The notes below the pieces were generated by a model. It was not told the DNA's origin. It searched no databases and worked only from the letters and a program-made list of their open reading frames with translations. From positions 62,001 through 126,000 of the forward strand of contig JAEZWR010000048.1 of assembly GCA_023420115.1 (NCBI GenBank): DNA of 64,000 nt, read 5' to 3'. The number at the start of each line of letters is the position of its first letter. Position 1 is the first letter of the stretch. The position numbers and the translations under genes are program-made. This document shows positions 26,637-36,379 of this stretch, piece after piece. The DNA comes from Bacillota bacterium (lineage in GTDB: Bacteria > Bacillota > Clostridia > Saccharofermentanales > Fastidiosipilaceae).

Positions 26637-29003
26637 ATGCCCAAATGGGAAATAGATAGAAAAGATAAAAATGATTTGAGGCCATCCTTGATAGTCCTCG
26701 CAGATGAGTCTGGTTTTTGTTTCGGTGTAGAAAAAGCGGTTAGTCTGGCTTTTGATATTATTTCTGATTCTGAAAAAGTTAAAAAAATATATATGTATGG
26801 TGAACTCATACATAACAAGGGTGTTGTAGATGAATTGCTAAATAAGGGAATGAGTTTAGTTCAATCTGTTCAAGAAATTGATAATGACTCAATAGTTTTA
26901 CTGAGGGCACATGGAATAACAGTAAGTGAACAAGAAGAGTTGAGTAAGAAGAATTGCAAAATAGTAGATGGTACTTGTGCCTACGTCAAAAGGGCGCAGA
27001 AGTTTGCCAGAAATGCAGCTGACAATGATTCATATCTTGTGATTACTGGTGACCCTGCACATGCAGAAGTTAGAGGCTTAGTTAGTCATTACGAAAGTAG
27101 CTCGCATGGAACAAAAGCTATAGTGATTCAAACCGAAGCTGAGGCAAATAAGCTTGAATTAGTAGGCAAACCTACTGTTTTGATGTCCCAAACTACATTT
27201 TCGGCAGAAATTTTTAACAAAATTTGTCAAATACTCGAAAATAAAATTGAAAATTTGACAAAATTTGCTACAATATGCAATGCAACTGAAATCAGACAAT
27301 CGGAAGCTCGCAGCTTGGCCGAAGCTAGTGATCTGATGATTGTTATCGGAGGTAAACACAGTTCTAATACGCGTAAATTATCGGCTGTCTGTTCTCAGTG
27401 TTGCGGTGAAGTTTATCAGATTGAATATCCTAGTGAGATTAGGCAACTTTTGGCTGAGGGGTTGTTAAAGGAAAAATCTGTTGGGATTACAGCTGGTGCA
27501 TCTACACCGAGAAGTATAATATCGGAGGTTATCCAAATAATGAAGGAATTCAATGAAGTGCAGAACGAGACCAATGAAGTATCTGAGGTTTCAGTAGGAA
27601 CTGAGGCTGCACAAGTAACAGAAGCTACGCAGGAGGGAACAGAAGTTGCGGATGCATCTGTTGAGGGTCAACTTCCTCCTGAACTCATGAGTGAGAGCAG
27701 CAGAGACAGTGTCGCTGAAGGTGCTAAGGAAGAAGAGAGCAGTGTTTTAGAGACCGAAGAATCAAAGGTAAGTGTTGAGTCTGAAACCAGCTCCGACCAG
27801 CATAGTGATGTAAGTTTTACCGATTTTATCGATAATATCCCACATATCAAACGTGGTGAAACCGTCGAGGGTGTTATTGTCCGTTATGATTCTGACTTTG
27901 CCTATGTCGATGTACGTGATAAGTCAGAAGGCAAGATTCCAATGCGTGAATTTACATCAGATCCTGACTTCGATTTGGATAAGCACATTGCAGATAGAAC
28001 TCCAATTGAAGTATTTATCAAGAGCATTCGTAGCACACAAGAAGGTAAAGAAATTCTTCTTTCCAAACAGCGTGTCGACCAAGTTAAGAGTCGCAAAGTT
28101 CTCGAACAAGCTTACAAGGACAAGGAACCTGTAACAGTACGTGTAACTAACGTCGTCAAAGATGGTGTAATTGCTAGCTATAGTGGCTGTGATGTTTATA
28201 TTCATAGAACACAGTTGGAACCACAGAAGGTTGATGACCTAGAGCCATATCGTGATCAGACTCTTGATGTTTTGATTACTCAATTCGATACGGATCGTCG
28301 TCGTCCTCGTATAGCAGCATCAAGAAGAGCTCTTCTAAATGTTGTTAGACGCAAACAGGCCAAGGCAGTTTGGGATAGCTTGGAGGTTGGAGATATCTAT
28401 GAAGGAGTTGTCAGAAGTACAACACCATTTGGTGCCTTTGTTGATATCGGTGGTGTTGATGGTCTAGTTCACATTTCAGAATTATCATGGAATAGAATTA
28501 GAGATCCTAAGGAAGTTGTCAACGTAGGTGACAAGATCCAAGTCTACGTCAAGGAGTTTGACAAGGAGAAGAAGAGAATTAGCCTCGGCTTCAAACGCAT
28601 CGAAGATGATCCATATTACAATATTGAGGAGCGTTTCCCCGTTGGCTCAATTGTTAAGGGAAAAGTTGTTCGTATGTTCGACTTCGGTGCTTTTATTGAA
28701 CTCGATAAGGATGTTGACGCCCTTTGTCATATTTCTCAAATTTCTAATCTCAGACTCAATAAGCCGAACGAAGTGCTAAAAGAAGGTATGGAAGTCGAAG
28801 CTAAGGTTATGGATGTAAGTTATGAGAATAGAAGAATTAGTGTTTCTATTAAGGAAGTCGCTCCAATTGATGAGTTATTAGATCCTGTGGCAGCAGCTAA
28901 GCGTAAGCAAGAAGCAGAATTCCCAACTTCTTATCGCGATGATGCTGGAACTGGTGCTGATATTCAGATAACTCATGTCAATAAAGAAGACGAAGAAGCT
29001 TAA
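26637..29003 (+). CDS. ispH: Fused IspH (HMBPP reductase) and ribosomal protein S1-like protein
   Basis: Residues about 18-300 are IspH, the iron-sulfur enzyme of the last MEP-pathway step. The three cluster cysteines are in FCFGVEKAV, DGTCAYVKR and ICNATEIRQ. An acidic Ser/Glu/Val-rich linker follows (about 305-400). Four S1 RNA-binding domains then cover about 404-475, 490-560, 584-655 and 669-740; the third and fourth match best (TTPFGAFVDIGGVDGLVHIS). This fusion is known in several Clostridia. AGGAG lies five bases before ATG 26637. Codon use in the S1 half is richer in CGT and GTC, as expected for a highly made ribosomal protein. Confidence 0.95.
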   Translation: MPKWEIDRKDKNDLRPSLIVLADESGFCFGVEKAVSLAFDIISDSEKVKKIYMYGELIHNKGVVDELLNKGMSLVQSVQEIDNDSIVLLRAHGITVSEQEELSKKNCKIVDGTCAYVKRAQKFARNAADNDSYLVITGDPAHAEVRGLVSHYESSSHGTKAIVIQTEAEANKLELVGKPTVLMSQTTFSAEIFNKICQILENKIENLTKFATICNATEIRQSEARSLAEASDLMIVIGGKHSSNTRKLSAVCSQCCGEVYQIEYPSEIRQLLAEGLLKEKSVGITAGASTPRSIISEVIQIMKEFNEVQNETNEVSEVSVGTEAAQVTEATQEGTEVADASVEGQLPPELMSESSRDSVAEGAKEEESSVLETEESKVSVESETSSDQHSDVSFTDFIDNIPHIKRGETVEGVIVRYDSDFAYVDVRDKSEGKIPMREFTSDPDFDLDKHIADRTPIEVFIKSIRSTQEGKEILLSKQRVDQVKSRKVLEQAYKDKEPVTVRVTNVVKDGVIASYSGCDVYIHRTQLEPQKVDDLEPYRDQTLDVLITQFDTDRRRPRIAASRRALLNVVRRKQAKAVWDSLEVGDIYEGVVRSTTPFGAFVDIGGVDGLVHISELSWNRIRDPKEVVNVGDKIQVYVKEFDKEKKRISLGFKRIEDDPYYNIEERFPVGSIVKGKVVRMFDFGAFIELDKDVDALCHISQISNLRLNKPNEVLKEGMEVEAKVMDVSYENRRISVSIKEVAPIDELLDPVAAAKRKQEAEFPTSYRDDAGTGADIQITHVNKEDEEA

Positions 29004-29041
29004 TTGTGAGTTTTTTATGTTATAATCTATGAAAAATTATA

Positions 29042-29075
29042 AAGGTCGACGCTGAATTTTGTGTCGACTTTTATT
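29042..29075 (+). terminator. Terminator after ispH-rpsA
   Basis: GTCGACGC (29044-29051) pairs with GTGTCGAC (29060-29067, one G-U pair), followed by TTTTATTTT. Confidence 0.8.
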
Positions 29076-29118
29076 TTGTAATATATCTTGACATTTTTAG
29101 AGATATGTAGAGGTAAAA

Positions 29119-31530
29119 ATGAGTCTTGATAATAAAAAATTATGGTTGAAACGTACAATTGAAGAACAGCTAGCTGCCAATGTGGCCAAAAGTCCGGAAA
29201 AAGCTAGTAATTGGGAATTTTGGTGTGCACTTGCGAGAACAATTAACGAAAGAATTGCCATGAATTGGCAGAAGTCGAGAGAAATATATCGCAATAGTCG
29301 CTGTCAGCATTATTTTTCCGCTGAGTTTTTACTTGGAAGATCAATGCTAAATAACTTAATAAATCTTGATTTATATGATGAAGCCAAGGAAGTTCTCAAA
29401 GAATTTGGTAAGGATATCGAGGATGTTTTGGAAGAAGAGAACGATGCTGGGCTTGGTAATGGTGGCTTGGGAAGATTAGCTGCCTGTTTCTTAGATTCAT
29501 GTGCCAGTAATAATTATCCTGTAACAGGCTACGGTATTTTATATCGCTATGGTCTATTTAGGCAGGAATTTCAAGATGGTTTTCAAAAGGAATATCCTGA
29601 TTCTTGGAAAGAACAAGGTTATCCATTTCTTATTCCATGCCGAGATGATACAGCGTTAATTCACTATAATGATTTAGATGTATATGCTGTTCCATATGAT
29701 ATCGCTATAACTGGTTATGGAACAGATAATGTGAATACACTTAGACTTTGGCAGGCTGAGCCAGCAGAGGAATTTGATTTTAATCTATTTAATTCGCAAC
29801 GTTTCGATGATGCAGTTCGTGAGAGAAATAGAGTTGAAGATATATGTAGAGTTCTTTATCCAAACGATACAACCTACGATGGTAAGGTTCTTAGAGTCAG
29901 ACAGCAATACTTCTTTGTATCTGCATCTTTACAAGTTATTCTCAAGAGATATAGAAGAGTTCATGGAGATGATATGAGTAAATTTGCTGAATATAACTGT
30001 GTTCAGATGAATGATACTCACCCTGTTATAGCGATTCCCGAACTTATGAGATTATTGATGAATGATTATTCTCTAACTTGGGACGAAGCTTGGGACATTA
30101 CCCGTAAAACTTTTGCATATACGAATCATACAATTCTTGCTGAGGCTATGGAGAAGTGGGATATAGGTATTTTCCAATATCTCGTACCTGATATATTACA
30201 AATAATTTATAAAATCAATGACCAATTCCGTCAGGAAATGAGCAATCGCGGACTATATAGTGAGCTTATTGATTATATTGCACCGATAGGAGATAGCAAA
30301 GTTCGTATGGCATGGTTAGCGTGCTACGCTTCTTACTCTATCAATGGTGTTGCAAAATTACATACAGATATATTAAAGGCCAATACTCTTAAAGAATGGT
30401 ATAACCTTTATCCAGAGAAATTTAATAATAAGACAAATGGTGTAACTCCTAGACGTTGGCTAAGAGTTTGTAACCCAGAATTATCTTCTTATTTAACTGA
30501 ATTGCTTGGCAGTGATAAGTGGATAACTAAAATGGACGAGCTATATAAACTTCGCAATAAAGTTGATGATAGTAAAGTCCTCAAAAGGATTCAAGAAATA
30601 AAGAGAATTAAAAAGAAAGAATGCGCAGAGTATATTTATGAAAAAACTGGCATGAAATTAAATACTGATGGTATTTTTGATGTTCAGATTAAGAGACTTC
30701 ATGAATATAAGAGACAGCTCTTGAATGCTTTTTATATTTTGGACTTGTATTTTAGGATAAAAGATAATCCTAATCTTAAAATTGTGCCAAGAGTGTGCAT
30801 TTTTGGAGCAAAAGCCGCGCCCGGTTATACAAGAGCCAAGGCTATTATCAAATTTATCAATGAGATAGCTAAGTTGATTAATTCAGATCCAGATATGGAT
30901 GGTAAACTACAGGTATGTTTTGTTGAGAATTATAATGTATCTTTGGCGATGAAACTTTTTCCAGCGGCAGATATTTCTGAACAGATTTCTACTGCCGGTA
31001 AGGAAGCATCAGGTACAGGGAATATGAAGTTCATGATGAATGGAGCACTAACATTGGGAACAATGGATGGTGCCAATGTTGAAATTGTTGATGCAGTAGG
31101 CGAAGATAATGCATACATTTTTGGGGTGAGAAGTGAAGATTTTGCTGCAACCATGGGATATTATAATCCACAGTGGCAGTATGAAAATATACCTGGATTA
31201 AAAAGAGTACTCGACAGTTTGATTAATGGTCTACTCGATGATGCCGGAAGTGGTATGTTTAGAGATCTTTATAATAGCTTACTTTACGGAAGTAGCTGGG
31301 AGCCAGCTGATGTATATTATGTGCTAGGTGATTTTAATCATTATAGAGAGGTACGAGATCTGATGGCAAAAGATTATCTGGATCAAGAATTGTGGTCTAG
31401 GAAGTCTTTTATAAATATTATTGAGTCTCCTCGTTTTAGTTCGGATAGGACAATAGATGACTATGCTCAAGATATCTGGAAAATTGAATCCAAACCTATA
31501 ACACCTGTTTCAGTAAAAGAAAAGATTTAA
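29119..31530 (+). CDS. glgP: Glycogen/maltodextrin phosphorylase
   Basis: It phosphorolyses alpha-1,4-glucan to glucose-1-phosphate. The pyridoxal-phosphate lysine is in EASGTGNMKFMMNGALTLGT (about residues 629-648). Other blocks are GLGNGGLGRLAACFLDS near 113-129 and the GVTPRRWL block near 441. The length of 803 aa is standard. GAGG precedes the ATG. No other glycogen gene is close by. A strong terminator follows, and then an AraC regulator gene, which may control it, though that is inference. Confidence 0.96.
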   Translation: MSLDNKKLWLKRTIEEQLAANVAKSPEKASNWEFWCALARTINERIAMNWQKSREIYRNSRCQHYFSAEFLLGRSMLNNLINLDLYDEAKEVLKEFGKDIEDVLEEENDAGLGNGGLGRLAACFLDSCASNNYPVTGYGILYRYGLFRQEFQDGFQKEYPDSWKEQGYPFLIPCRDDTALIHYNDLDVYAVPYDIAITGYGTDNVNTLRLWQAEPAEEFDFNLFNSQRFDDAVRERNRVEDICRVLYPNDTTYDGKVLRVRQQYFFVSASLQVILKRYRRVHGDDMSKFAEYNCVQMNDTHPVIAIPELMRLLMNDYSLTWDEAWDITRKTFAYTNHTILAEAMEKWDIGIFQYLVPDILQIIYKINDQFRQEMSNRGLYSELIDYIAPIGDSKVRMAWLACYASYSINGVAKLHTDILKANTLKEWYNLYPEKFNNKTNGVTPRRWLRVCNPELSSYLTELLGSDKWITKMDELYKLRNKVDDSKVLKRIQEIKRIKKKECAEYIYEKTGMKLNTDGIFDVQIKRLHEYKRQLLNAFYILDLYFRIKDNPNLKIVPRVCIFGAKAAPGYTRAKAIIKFINEIAKLINSDPDMDGKLQVCFVENYNVSLAMKLFPAADISEQISTAGKEASGTGNMKFMMNGALTLGTMDGANVEIVDAVGEDNAYIFGVRSEDFAATMGYYNPQWQYENIPGLKRVLDSLINGLLDDAGSGMFRDLYNSLLYGSSWEPADVYYVLGDFNHYREVRDLMAKDYLDQELWSRKSFINIIESPRFSSDRTIDDYAQDIWKIESKPITPVSVKEKI

Positions 31531-31552
31531 ATCCTTTATAAAATGTCTGAAG

Positions 31553-31600
31553 ATCTCACAGCTGAGCTAATTAAATGTGGCTTTGCTGTGAGATTTTTTT
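31553..31600 (+). terminator. Strong terminator between glgP and the AraC gene
   Basis: ATCTCACAGC (31553-31562) pairs perfectly over 10 bp with GCTGTGAGAT (31585-31594), followed by seven T. The AGGAGG of the next gene starts right after the T-run. Confidence 0.88.
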
Positions 31601-31610
31601 AGGAGGAAAA

Positions 31611-32570
31611 GTGAAAGAGAACAATAATTATCTGATTAGATTATTCTCTCTACTGACAGCAAAAATAAAACAAGAGAGGAATTCAACAAGATCTAAACAA
31701 AATTTTGCTTTGAATAAAGATTTTGCTTATAAACAAAATTTGCTGAATGGTTTTACTTTCTCTTTAATTTCTAAAAGGTCTGGAACTATTGAAGAAGGGA
31801 TTTACTCTGACGATAGTGACGAAGCTTCGATGCTATTAATCACTATTATCCAGGGTTCTTTAAGAATAAATTTTAGACGAGGATTTAGTGTATCATTTCA
31901 AGATGGAGAAACCGTCCTGATAAGAAGAGGACTAAATAAAAATAATATTGAGTCTCTTGAACTTGAGTCTGCAATGGTAGCGCAGATTAATCTAGTATAT
32001 CCAGACTTGAAGTCTGAACTTAATTATTTCTTAAGAAGAGGGTTCAAGCGCGAATTAGATGAAATATTCCAAAGCCAACAGACAGTGATTGTTCCTAAGA
32101 CCAAAGGGATAATGGACAACTTGGAATATTTAGTGAAGTCCTTATTTCTTGGTAGTACAATTTTCAAAGAAAAATTGCAAATATTACAGCATTTAGAAGC
32201 TAGCTTGACTTTCTTGACGAGATATCAAAGCAGACGAGAGAGTGTGCTATGTAGATCGATTCTAATTAAGATGAATGACTTGATTGATAGTGGTGAGCAA
32301 ATGTCTGTATCAGACTTTTCGGACTTATTTAATAAGAGCTCCTATCAGTTAAATCACGCGTTAATGAAAGCTGGATACATTGGAATGCAAAAAACATTCA
32401 TTGAACTTAAGTTAGTTAGAGCTGCGATTATGCTTAGAGAATCTGACTTAGAAATAAATGAAATTGCTACGAAATTATGCTATAACAATGTATCTAAATT
32501 TATCAAGCAATTCAAAAATAGGTATGGACTCACGCCTTTGCAATATAGGAAAAAGTTAGATATATATTAA
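31611..32570 (+). CDS. AraC-family transcriptional regulator
   Basis: The C-terminal hundred residues hold the two helix-turn-helix units of AraC proteins: SVSDFSDLFNKSSYQLNHAL and then INEIATKLCYNNVSKFIKQF, ending in YGLTPLQYRKK. The N-terminal part looks like a cupin-type sensing domain but is divergent. GTG 31611 is used because AGGAGG (31601-31606) lies four bases before it; the ATG at 31575 lies inside the loop of the glgP terminator and is rejected. The target and ligand are unknown. Its position after glgP suggests carbohydrate sensing. Confidence 0.87.
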   Translation: MKENNNYLIRLFSLLTAKIKQERNSTRSKQNFALNKDFAYKQNLLNGFTFSLISKRSGTIEEGIYSDDSDEASMLLITIIQGSLRINFRRGFSVSFQDGETVLIRRGLNKNNIESLELESAMVAQINLVYPDLKSELNYFLRRGFKRELDEIFQSQQTVIVPKTKGIMDNLEYLVKSLFLGSTIFKEKLQILQHLEASLTFLTRYQSRRESVLCRSILIKMNDLIDSGEQMSVSDFSDLFNKSSYQLNHALMKAGYIGMQKTFIELKLVRAAIMLRESDLEINEIATKLCYNNVSKFIKQFKNRYGLTPLQYRKKLDIY

Positions 32571-32606
32571 AAGGATATCATCTGAATTCAAATGATATCC
32601 TTATTG
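32571..32606. terminator. Terminator shared by the AraC and sortase genes
   Basis: AAGGATATCAT (32571-32581) pairs with ATGATATCCTT (32592-32602), an 11-bp perfect stem starting right after the stop codon. It lies between convergent genes. Confidence 0.75.
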
Positions 32607-32662
32607 ATTATTCTAGACAATTATTATAAATAAAACTCTATCGATAATAGCGTGTCATAAAA

Positions 32663-33538
32663 TTAATTTTTACTAGAGCTACTTTTTTCTAATTCACACT
32701 GAACTAAAATTCTCGTGTCTCCTTGATTGGTGCAGGTGACTAAGGTCAACTCTGATTTGTTATCATGATTTTCAAAGTAGTTAAACATTTCAGGAACGGA
32801 TACTATGATTTGATTCTTTACTTTGTATGTATAGTTGTTATTTTTTGTTGAGATACGTACTATATCTCCTTCTTGCATTTCATTTAGCCTATTAAAATGT
32901 CTACCATACTCAAGCATTCTATGACCTAAGATGACGGAGTTTCCCTCATGACCTAATTCGGCAGATTTTTGATACCAACCGAGTCCCACTTGTAATTGAG
33001 GATAATCGCAGCCCCAAACAACTGGCATATTAAGGTTGATTTTATCTATTGTCATCTGACCTATCATTTCAACGAAAACAGGACCATCATGTTTACTCTG
33101 ACTTGAGTCAACTAAACCGTCGGGAGTGTCATAGCCACCTTCGCCACTTACTGGATTGGCCTTTGGGTCTATCCAAATTCCGGCCTTGCCAGTCTTCTCA
33201 TCAAGCTTGCCTTCAGCTTGGTTAATAAGAAGTTGCATGGTCTTTTTGTCATTCATATAGTTGTTGTAGTAACGTATACCAACCAAGTAGGCAAAAGCGA
33301 CAATACATGCGACAATTAATAGGTCTAGAACAATAATCATTGCTCTATTCTTTTTTGACTTTTTTTTCTTTGCTTTTTGGGGGATATTTCCATTACCTGC
33401 TGCAAATTTTGCTGTCTTATTTGATTGTTTACTTTGATAGTTTTGAGAACTGGAATAATTTGAATTATTACCATATTCAACATTATTTCCAATGTTATAA
33501 GGATGATTATTACTTTTTTCAGGGTAATTTTTTTTCAT
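32663..33538 (-). CDS. Sortase family transpeptidase
   Basis: Sortases join surface proteins to the cell wall. This 291-residue protein has an Asn/Ser/Gln-rich cytoplasmic N-terminus (1-50), a basic patch, one membrane helix (about 67-90) and an outer catalytic domain. The catalytic His is in VILGHR, the Cys in TLVTCTN and the Arg in GDTRILVQ near the end. I cannot assign the class firmly. No protein with an obvious LPxTG-type sorting signal is coded in the window. The gene is single, closed by a terminator shared with the AraC gene. Confidence 0.9.
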   Translation of the reverse strand: MKKNYPEKSNNHPYNIGNNVEYGNNSNYSSSQNYQSKQSNKTAKFAAGNGNIPQKAKKKKSKKNRAMIIVLDLLIVACIVAFAYLVGIRYYNNYMNDKKTMQLLINQAEGKLDEKTGKAGIWIDPKANPVSGEGGYDTPDGLVDSSQSKHDGPVFVEMIGQMTIDKINLNMPVVWGCDYPQLQVGLGWYQKSAELGHEGNSVILGHRMLEYGRHFNRLNEMQEGDIVRISTKNNNYTYKVKNQIIVSVPEMFNYFENHDNKSELTLVTCTNQGDTRILVQCELEKSSSSKN

Positions 33539-33640
33539 TTACTTACCTCTTGCTCAATCTCGTTATATATACTATAAAGTATACATAATGTAATCATTTT
33601 TTTCTCTTTATTTTTGCAAATTTTAATTACGTAAATACTT

Positions 33641-33712
33641 ATTTTAATTTTTATTAAAATATAAGGTGGACAATAGGGTGGACATTTTGTCTGCTTCTTA
33701 TGATGATATAAT
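33641..33712 (+). promoter_or_regulatory. Candidate htpG control region
   Basis: An AT-only dyad (ATTTTAAT 33641-33648 and ATTAAAAT 33653-33660) is followed by two direct copies of GGTGGACA (33665-33672 and 33677-33684) and a TATAAT (33707-33712). The spacing between the repeats and the -10 box (22 bases) is too long for a normal -35, so the repeats may be a binding site. No CIRCE element is seen. Confidence 0.35.
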
Positions 33713-33828
33713 ATTTAAGTTTTGATTTGTTGCTGCTCAGGGAGCTTTTTTCCTTTAAAATTATAAGTTATGAGCGCAAATATATGAATGAATTTTGTCG
33801 ATTTTAGATAATGTATGGGAGGCCAAGT

Positions 33829-35787
33829 ATGGATGAGAACAAATTTTCTAACAGCCACAAGGGGCAGGTTTCTGTTGAGACCGAAAATATTTTTCCAATA
33901 ATACGAAAATGGCTGTATTCAGATAAGGATATTTTTATTAGAGAACTAGTGTCAAACGCCTCTGATGCTATTCAAAAGTATGAACGTTTGCTTCAGTTGT
34001 CAGAGATTTCGGCCAGTTCTGATGAGGTTCTCAAGATTAATGTAATTCTTGACAGAGATAGAGCAGAGCTCATTTTTGAAGATAGTGGAATTGGAATGAG
34101 TTCTGAAGAAGTTAAGAAATATATTAATAGTATTGCTTTTAGTGGGGCTTTGGACTTTATACAGCAATATGAAGATAAGGGTGAAAATGGAGCTGGTATT
34201 ATAGGCCATTTTGGCTTGGGCTTCTATTCTGCATTTATGGTTTCTGAAAAGGTCGAGATTTTTAGTAGATCTTGTAGAGATGGAGAGAAAACTGTACATT
34301 GGCAGAGTGAGGACGGTATTAATTTTGAGATGAGCGAGGTAGATGAAGAAATTTTACCTACTCACGGTACTAGAATTGTTCTTCATCTTGATGAAGAGAA
34401 TAAGAACGATGTTGATGCTTCCTTCGTTCTTTCTACATTACAAAAGTATTGTTCTTTTATGAAATACCCAATTTATTTTATCGATCTTTATGCAGAAGCG
34501 GAAGCAGAAACAAAAAGATTAGAAAGATTGGCTGACTTAGGTGATAAACTTAGTTCAGAAAGCGATGATGAACGAAAAAAAGAACTTGAAAGAGAGATAG
34601 AGGACTTAAGTAAAGGTAAGGGTGATAGGACTGCTATTAATCATCTTGAACCCTTGTGGCTAAAGGCCCCAAAGGATTGTAGTGACGAAGAGTATAAAGA
34701 TTTTTATCATAAATGTTTCAATGATTATAATGATCCTCTTTTTCAAATACACCTTAATTTGGATTACCCATTTAATCTTAAAGGAATTCTATATTTCCCT
34801 AAACAGGAAGAGAGAGTGGAAACTTTAGATGGTCGTATCAAACTCTACTACAATAGAGTTTTTGTTGCGGATAATTTAAAAGATTTGATACCTGACTTCC
34901 TATTTTTGTTGAGGGGAGTTATAGACTGCCCAGATCTTCCACTAAATGTTTCAAGATCTTTTTTGCAGAGTGATACTTATTTGAAAAAATTATCTGAGCA
35001 TATTGTGCGTAAAGTGGCAGATAGGTTGCTCGATATATATAAAAAAGATAAAGATAGATATTATGAGGTGTTTGAAGATATTAAACTTTTCGTCAGATAT
35101 GGTTGTATGACTAATGAAAAGTTTATGGATAGATTAAAGGAAGCCCTGATATTTAAGACTAGCGAAGGCTCGTATCTTTCATTATCTGAACTTAGTGATA
35201 AAGTTTATTACACAGATGATTTAGCCAAACAGGGTATTTATGTAAAATACCATAAAGAGGCAGGAAATATAGTCCTTGTTATGGACCACGAAATTGATTT
35301 GCCATTTATGAGACAATTGTCATATAAAGGTGATAAACATATTCAATTTGTACGTGTTGATTCAGAGCTTCCAGGAGATGCGGCTAGTTCCGAAAATAAG
35401 GAGACTTTGCTTGAACTTTTCCGCAAGGTGTCAAAGGATGATAGCTTGGATTTAGAAGTAAAGAGTTTTGCTGATGTTGATATGCCAGGAATTTTACTTG
35501 AGGATGAGCAATCCAGGGAGATGTTTGAATTCCAGAAGCGCTTCGGCGGATCCATGGTAGATATGGCTGGGGCTTTTAAAATAAAATATAAGTTGCTTCT
35601 TAATAGTGAGAACTCTCTTTATAAAAAATTTCTTGATTTAGAGAGCGCTAGTGGAGATGAAAATAAAGATAAGCTTGAATATCTTGCTAGGACAATTTAT
35701 TTAATGGCTAAACTTGCTCATGGGACTATGTCGGCAGAGGACACAGGCGAACTTATTGCTCACTTATCAAGGGGGTTAAGTGAATAG
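33829..35787 (+). CDS. htpG: Molecular chaperone HtpG (Hsp90)
   Basis: HtpG is the bacterial Hsp90, an ATP-dependent folding chaperone in the cytosol. The N-terminal ATPase motifs are clear: RELVSNASDAIQKY near residues 39-52, EDSGIGMSSEEV near 84-95 and IGHFGLGFYSAFMV near 129-142. A charged linker near 220-255 precedes the middle domain (RVFVADN, LPLNVSRSFLQ). The length of 652 aa is normal. GGGAGG lies six bases before ATG 33829, so the ATG at 33811 is rejected. Confidence 0.96.
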   Translation: MDENKFSNSHKGQVSVETENIFPIIRKWLYSDKDIFIRELVSNASDAIQKYERLLQLSEISASSDEVLKINVILDRDRAELIFEDSGIGMSSEEVKKYINSIAFSGALDFIQQYEDKGENGAGIIGHFGLGFYSAFMVSEKVEIFSRSCRDGEKTVHWQSEDGINFEMSEVDEEILPTHGTRIVLHLDEENKNDVDASFVLSTLQKYCSFMKYPIYFIDLYAEAEAETKRLERLADLGDKLSSESDDERKKELEREIEDLSKGKGDRTAINHLEPLWLKAPKDCSDEEYKDFYHKCFNDYNDPLFQIHLNLDYPFNLKGILYFPKQEERVETLDGRIKLYYNRVFVADNLKDLIPDFLFLLRGVIDCPDLPLNVSRSFLQSDTYLKKLSEHIVRKVADRLLDIYKKDKDRYYEVFEDIKLFVRYGCMTNEKFMDRLKEALIFKTSEGSYLSLSELSDKVYYTDDLAKQGIYVKYHKEAGNIVLVMDHEIDLPFMRQLSYKGDKHIQFVRVDSELPGDAASSENKETLLELFRKVSKDDSLDLEVKSFADVDMPGILLEDEQSREMFEFQKRFGGSMVDMAGAFKIKYKLLLNSENSLYKKFLDLESASGDENKDKLEYLARTIYLMAKLAHGTMSAEDTGELIAHLSRGLSE

Positions 35788-36012
35788 TCCTAATCTATTA
35801 GGTGATGCCATCTAATATCGGCTTATCTTAATAGTACTATTTTTATTGCGTTTATTTATATAAGTAGATGAAAAGTAGATAAATTTAGTAGCTAGAAAAG
35901 GTATGATTTGAAAATTTTAATAATTTATTTTTTGAATCTTCACTTATTAAGTTGTTTATGATAGAATTTCATCTGCTTATTTTGGAATTTAACCTTGAAG
36001 GAGGTGTAATAT

Positions 36013-36210
36013 ATGGCAAAGTGTGAAGTTTGCGACAAGAGCATTTCATTCGGTCGCAAGATCAGCATTACGCGTTCACAGGTTTCACGTCGTGCTCTTT
36101 CTAAGCAGAAACCAAATATCCGTAAGGTTAGAGCTGTTATTAATGGAACACCACAAACAGTTCATGTCTGCGCCCGTTGCTTGCGTGACGGTAAGGTAAC
36201 ACGCATCTAA
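36013..36210 (+). CDS. rpmB: Ribosomal protein L28
   Basis: A small basic protein of the 50S subunit, 65 aa. Four cysteines (4, 7, 53, 56) form the two CxxC pairs of the zinc-binding form of L28. AAGGAGG lies before the ATG. It is a single-gene unit closed by a strong terminator, as usual. The zinc-binding form is the one that many bacteria replace under zinc starvation by a Cys-free copy; no second copy is seen here. Confidence 0.96.
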   Translation: MAKCEVCDKSISFGRKISITRSQVSRRALSKQKPNIRKVRAVINGTPQTVHVCARCLRDGKVTRI

Positions 36211-36245
36211 TTGATGATATAAATTGGATTTGAAACTGAGTAAAA

Positions 36246-36278
36246 TAAGCAGTCATATCTTGACTGCTTATTTTTTTG
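36246..36278 (+). terminator. Terminator after rpmB
   Basis: TAAGCAGTCA (36246-36255), loop TATCT, TGACTGCTTA (36261-36270), then TTTTTTT. Confidence 0.92.
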
Positions 36279-36379
36279 AAAAATGATATAACAATTTAAG
36301 TTGATTTTAAAAAGATGCAATTAGTATGTGGGTATTGAAGATAGACAAGTTAATAAATTATGGAAAATGGAGAAGAATA

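Noticed and set aside
29088..29118. TTGACA before glgP as a promoter
   Set aside because: A -10 box at normal spacing would fall at the glgP start codon, and none is present.
31575..31610. ATG start for the AraC regulator at 31575
   Set aside because: It lies in the loop of the glgP terminator and has no ribosome site; GTG 31611 follows AGGAGG.
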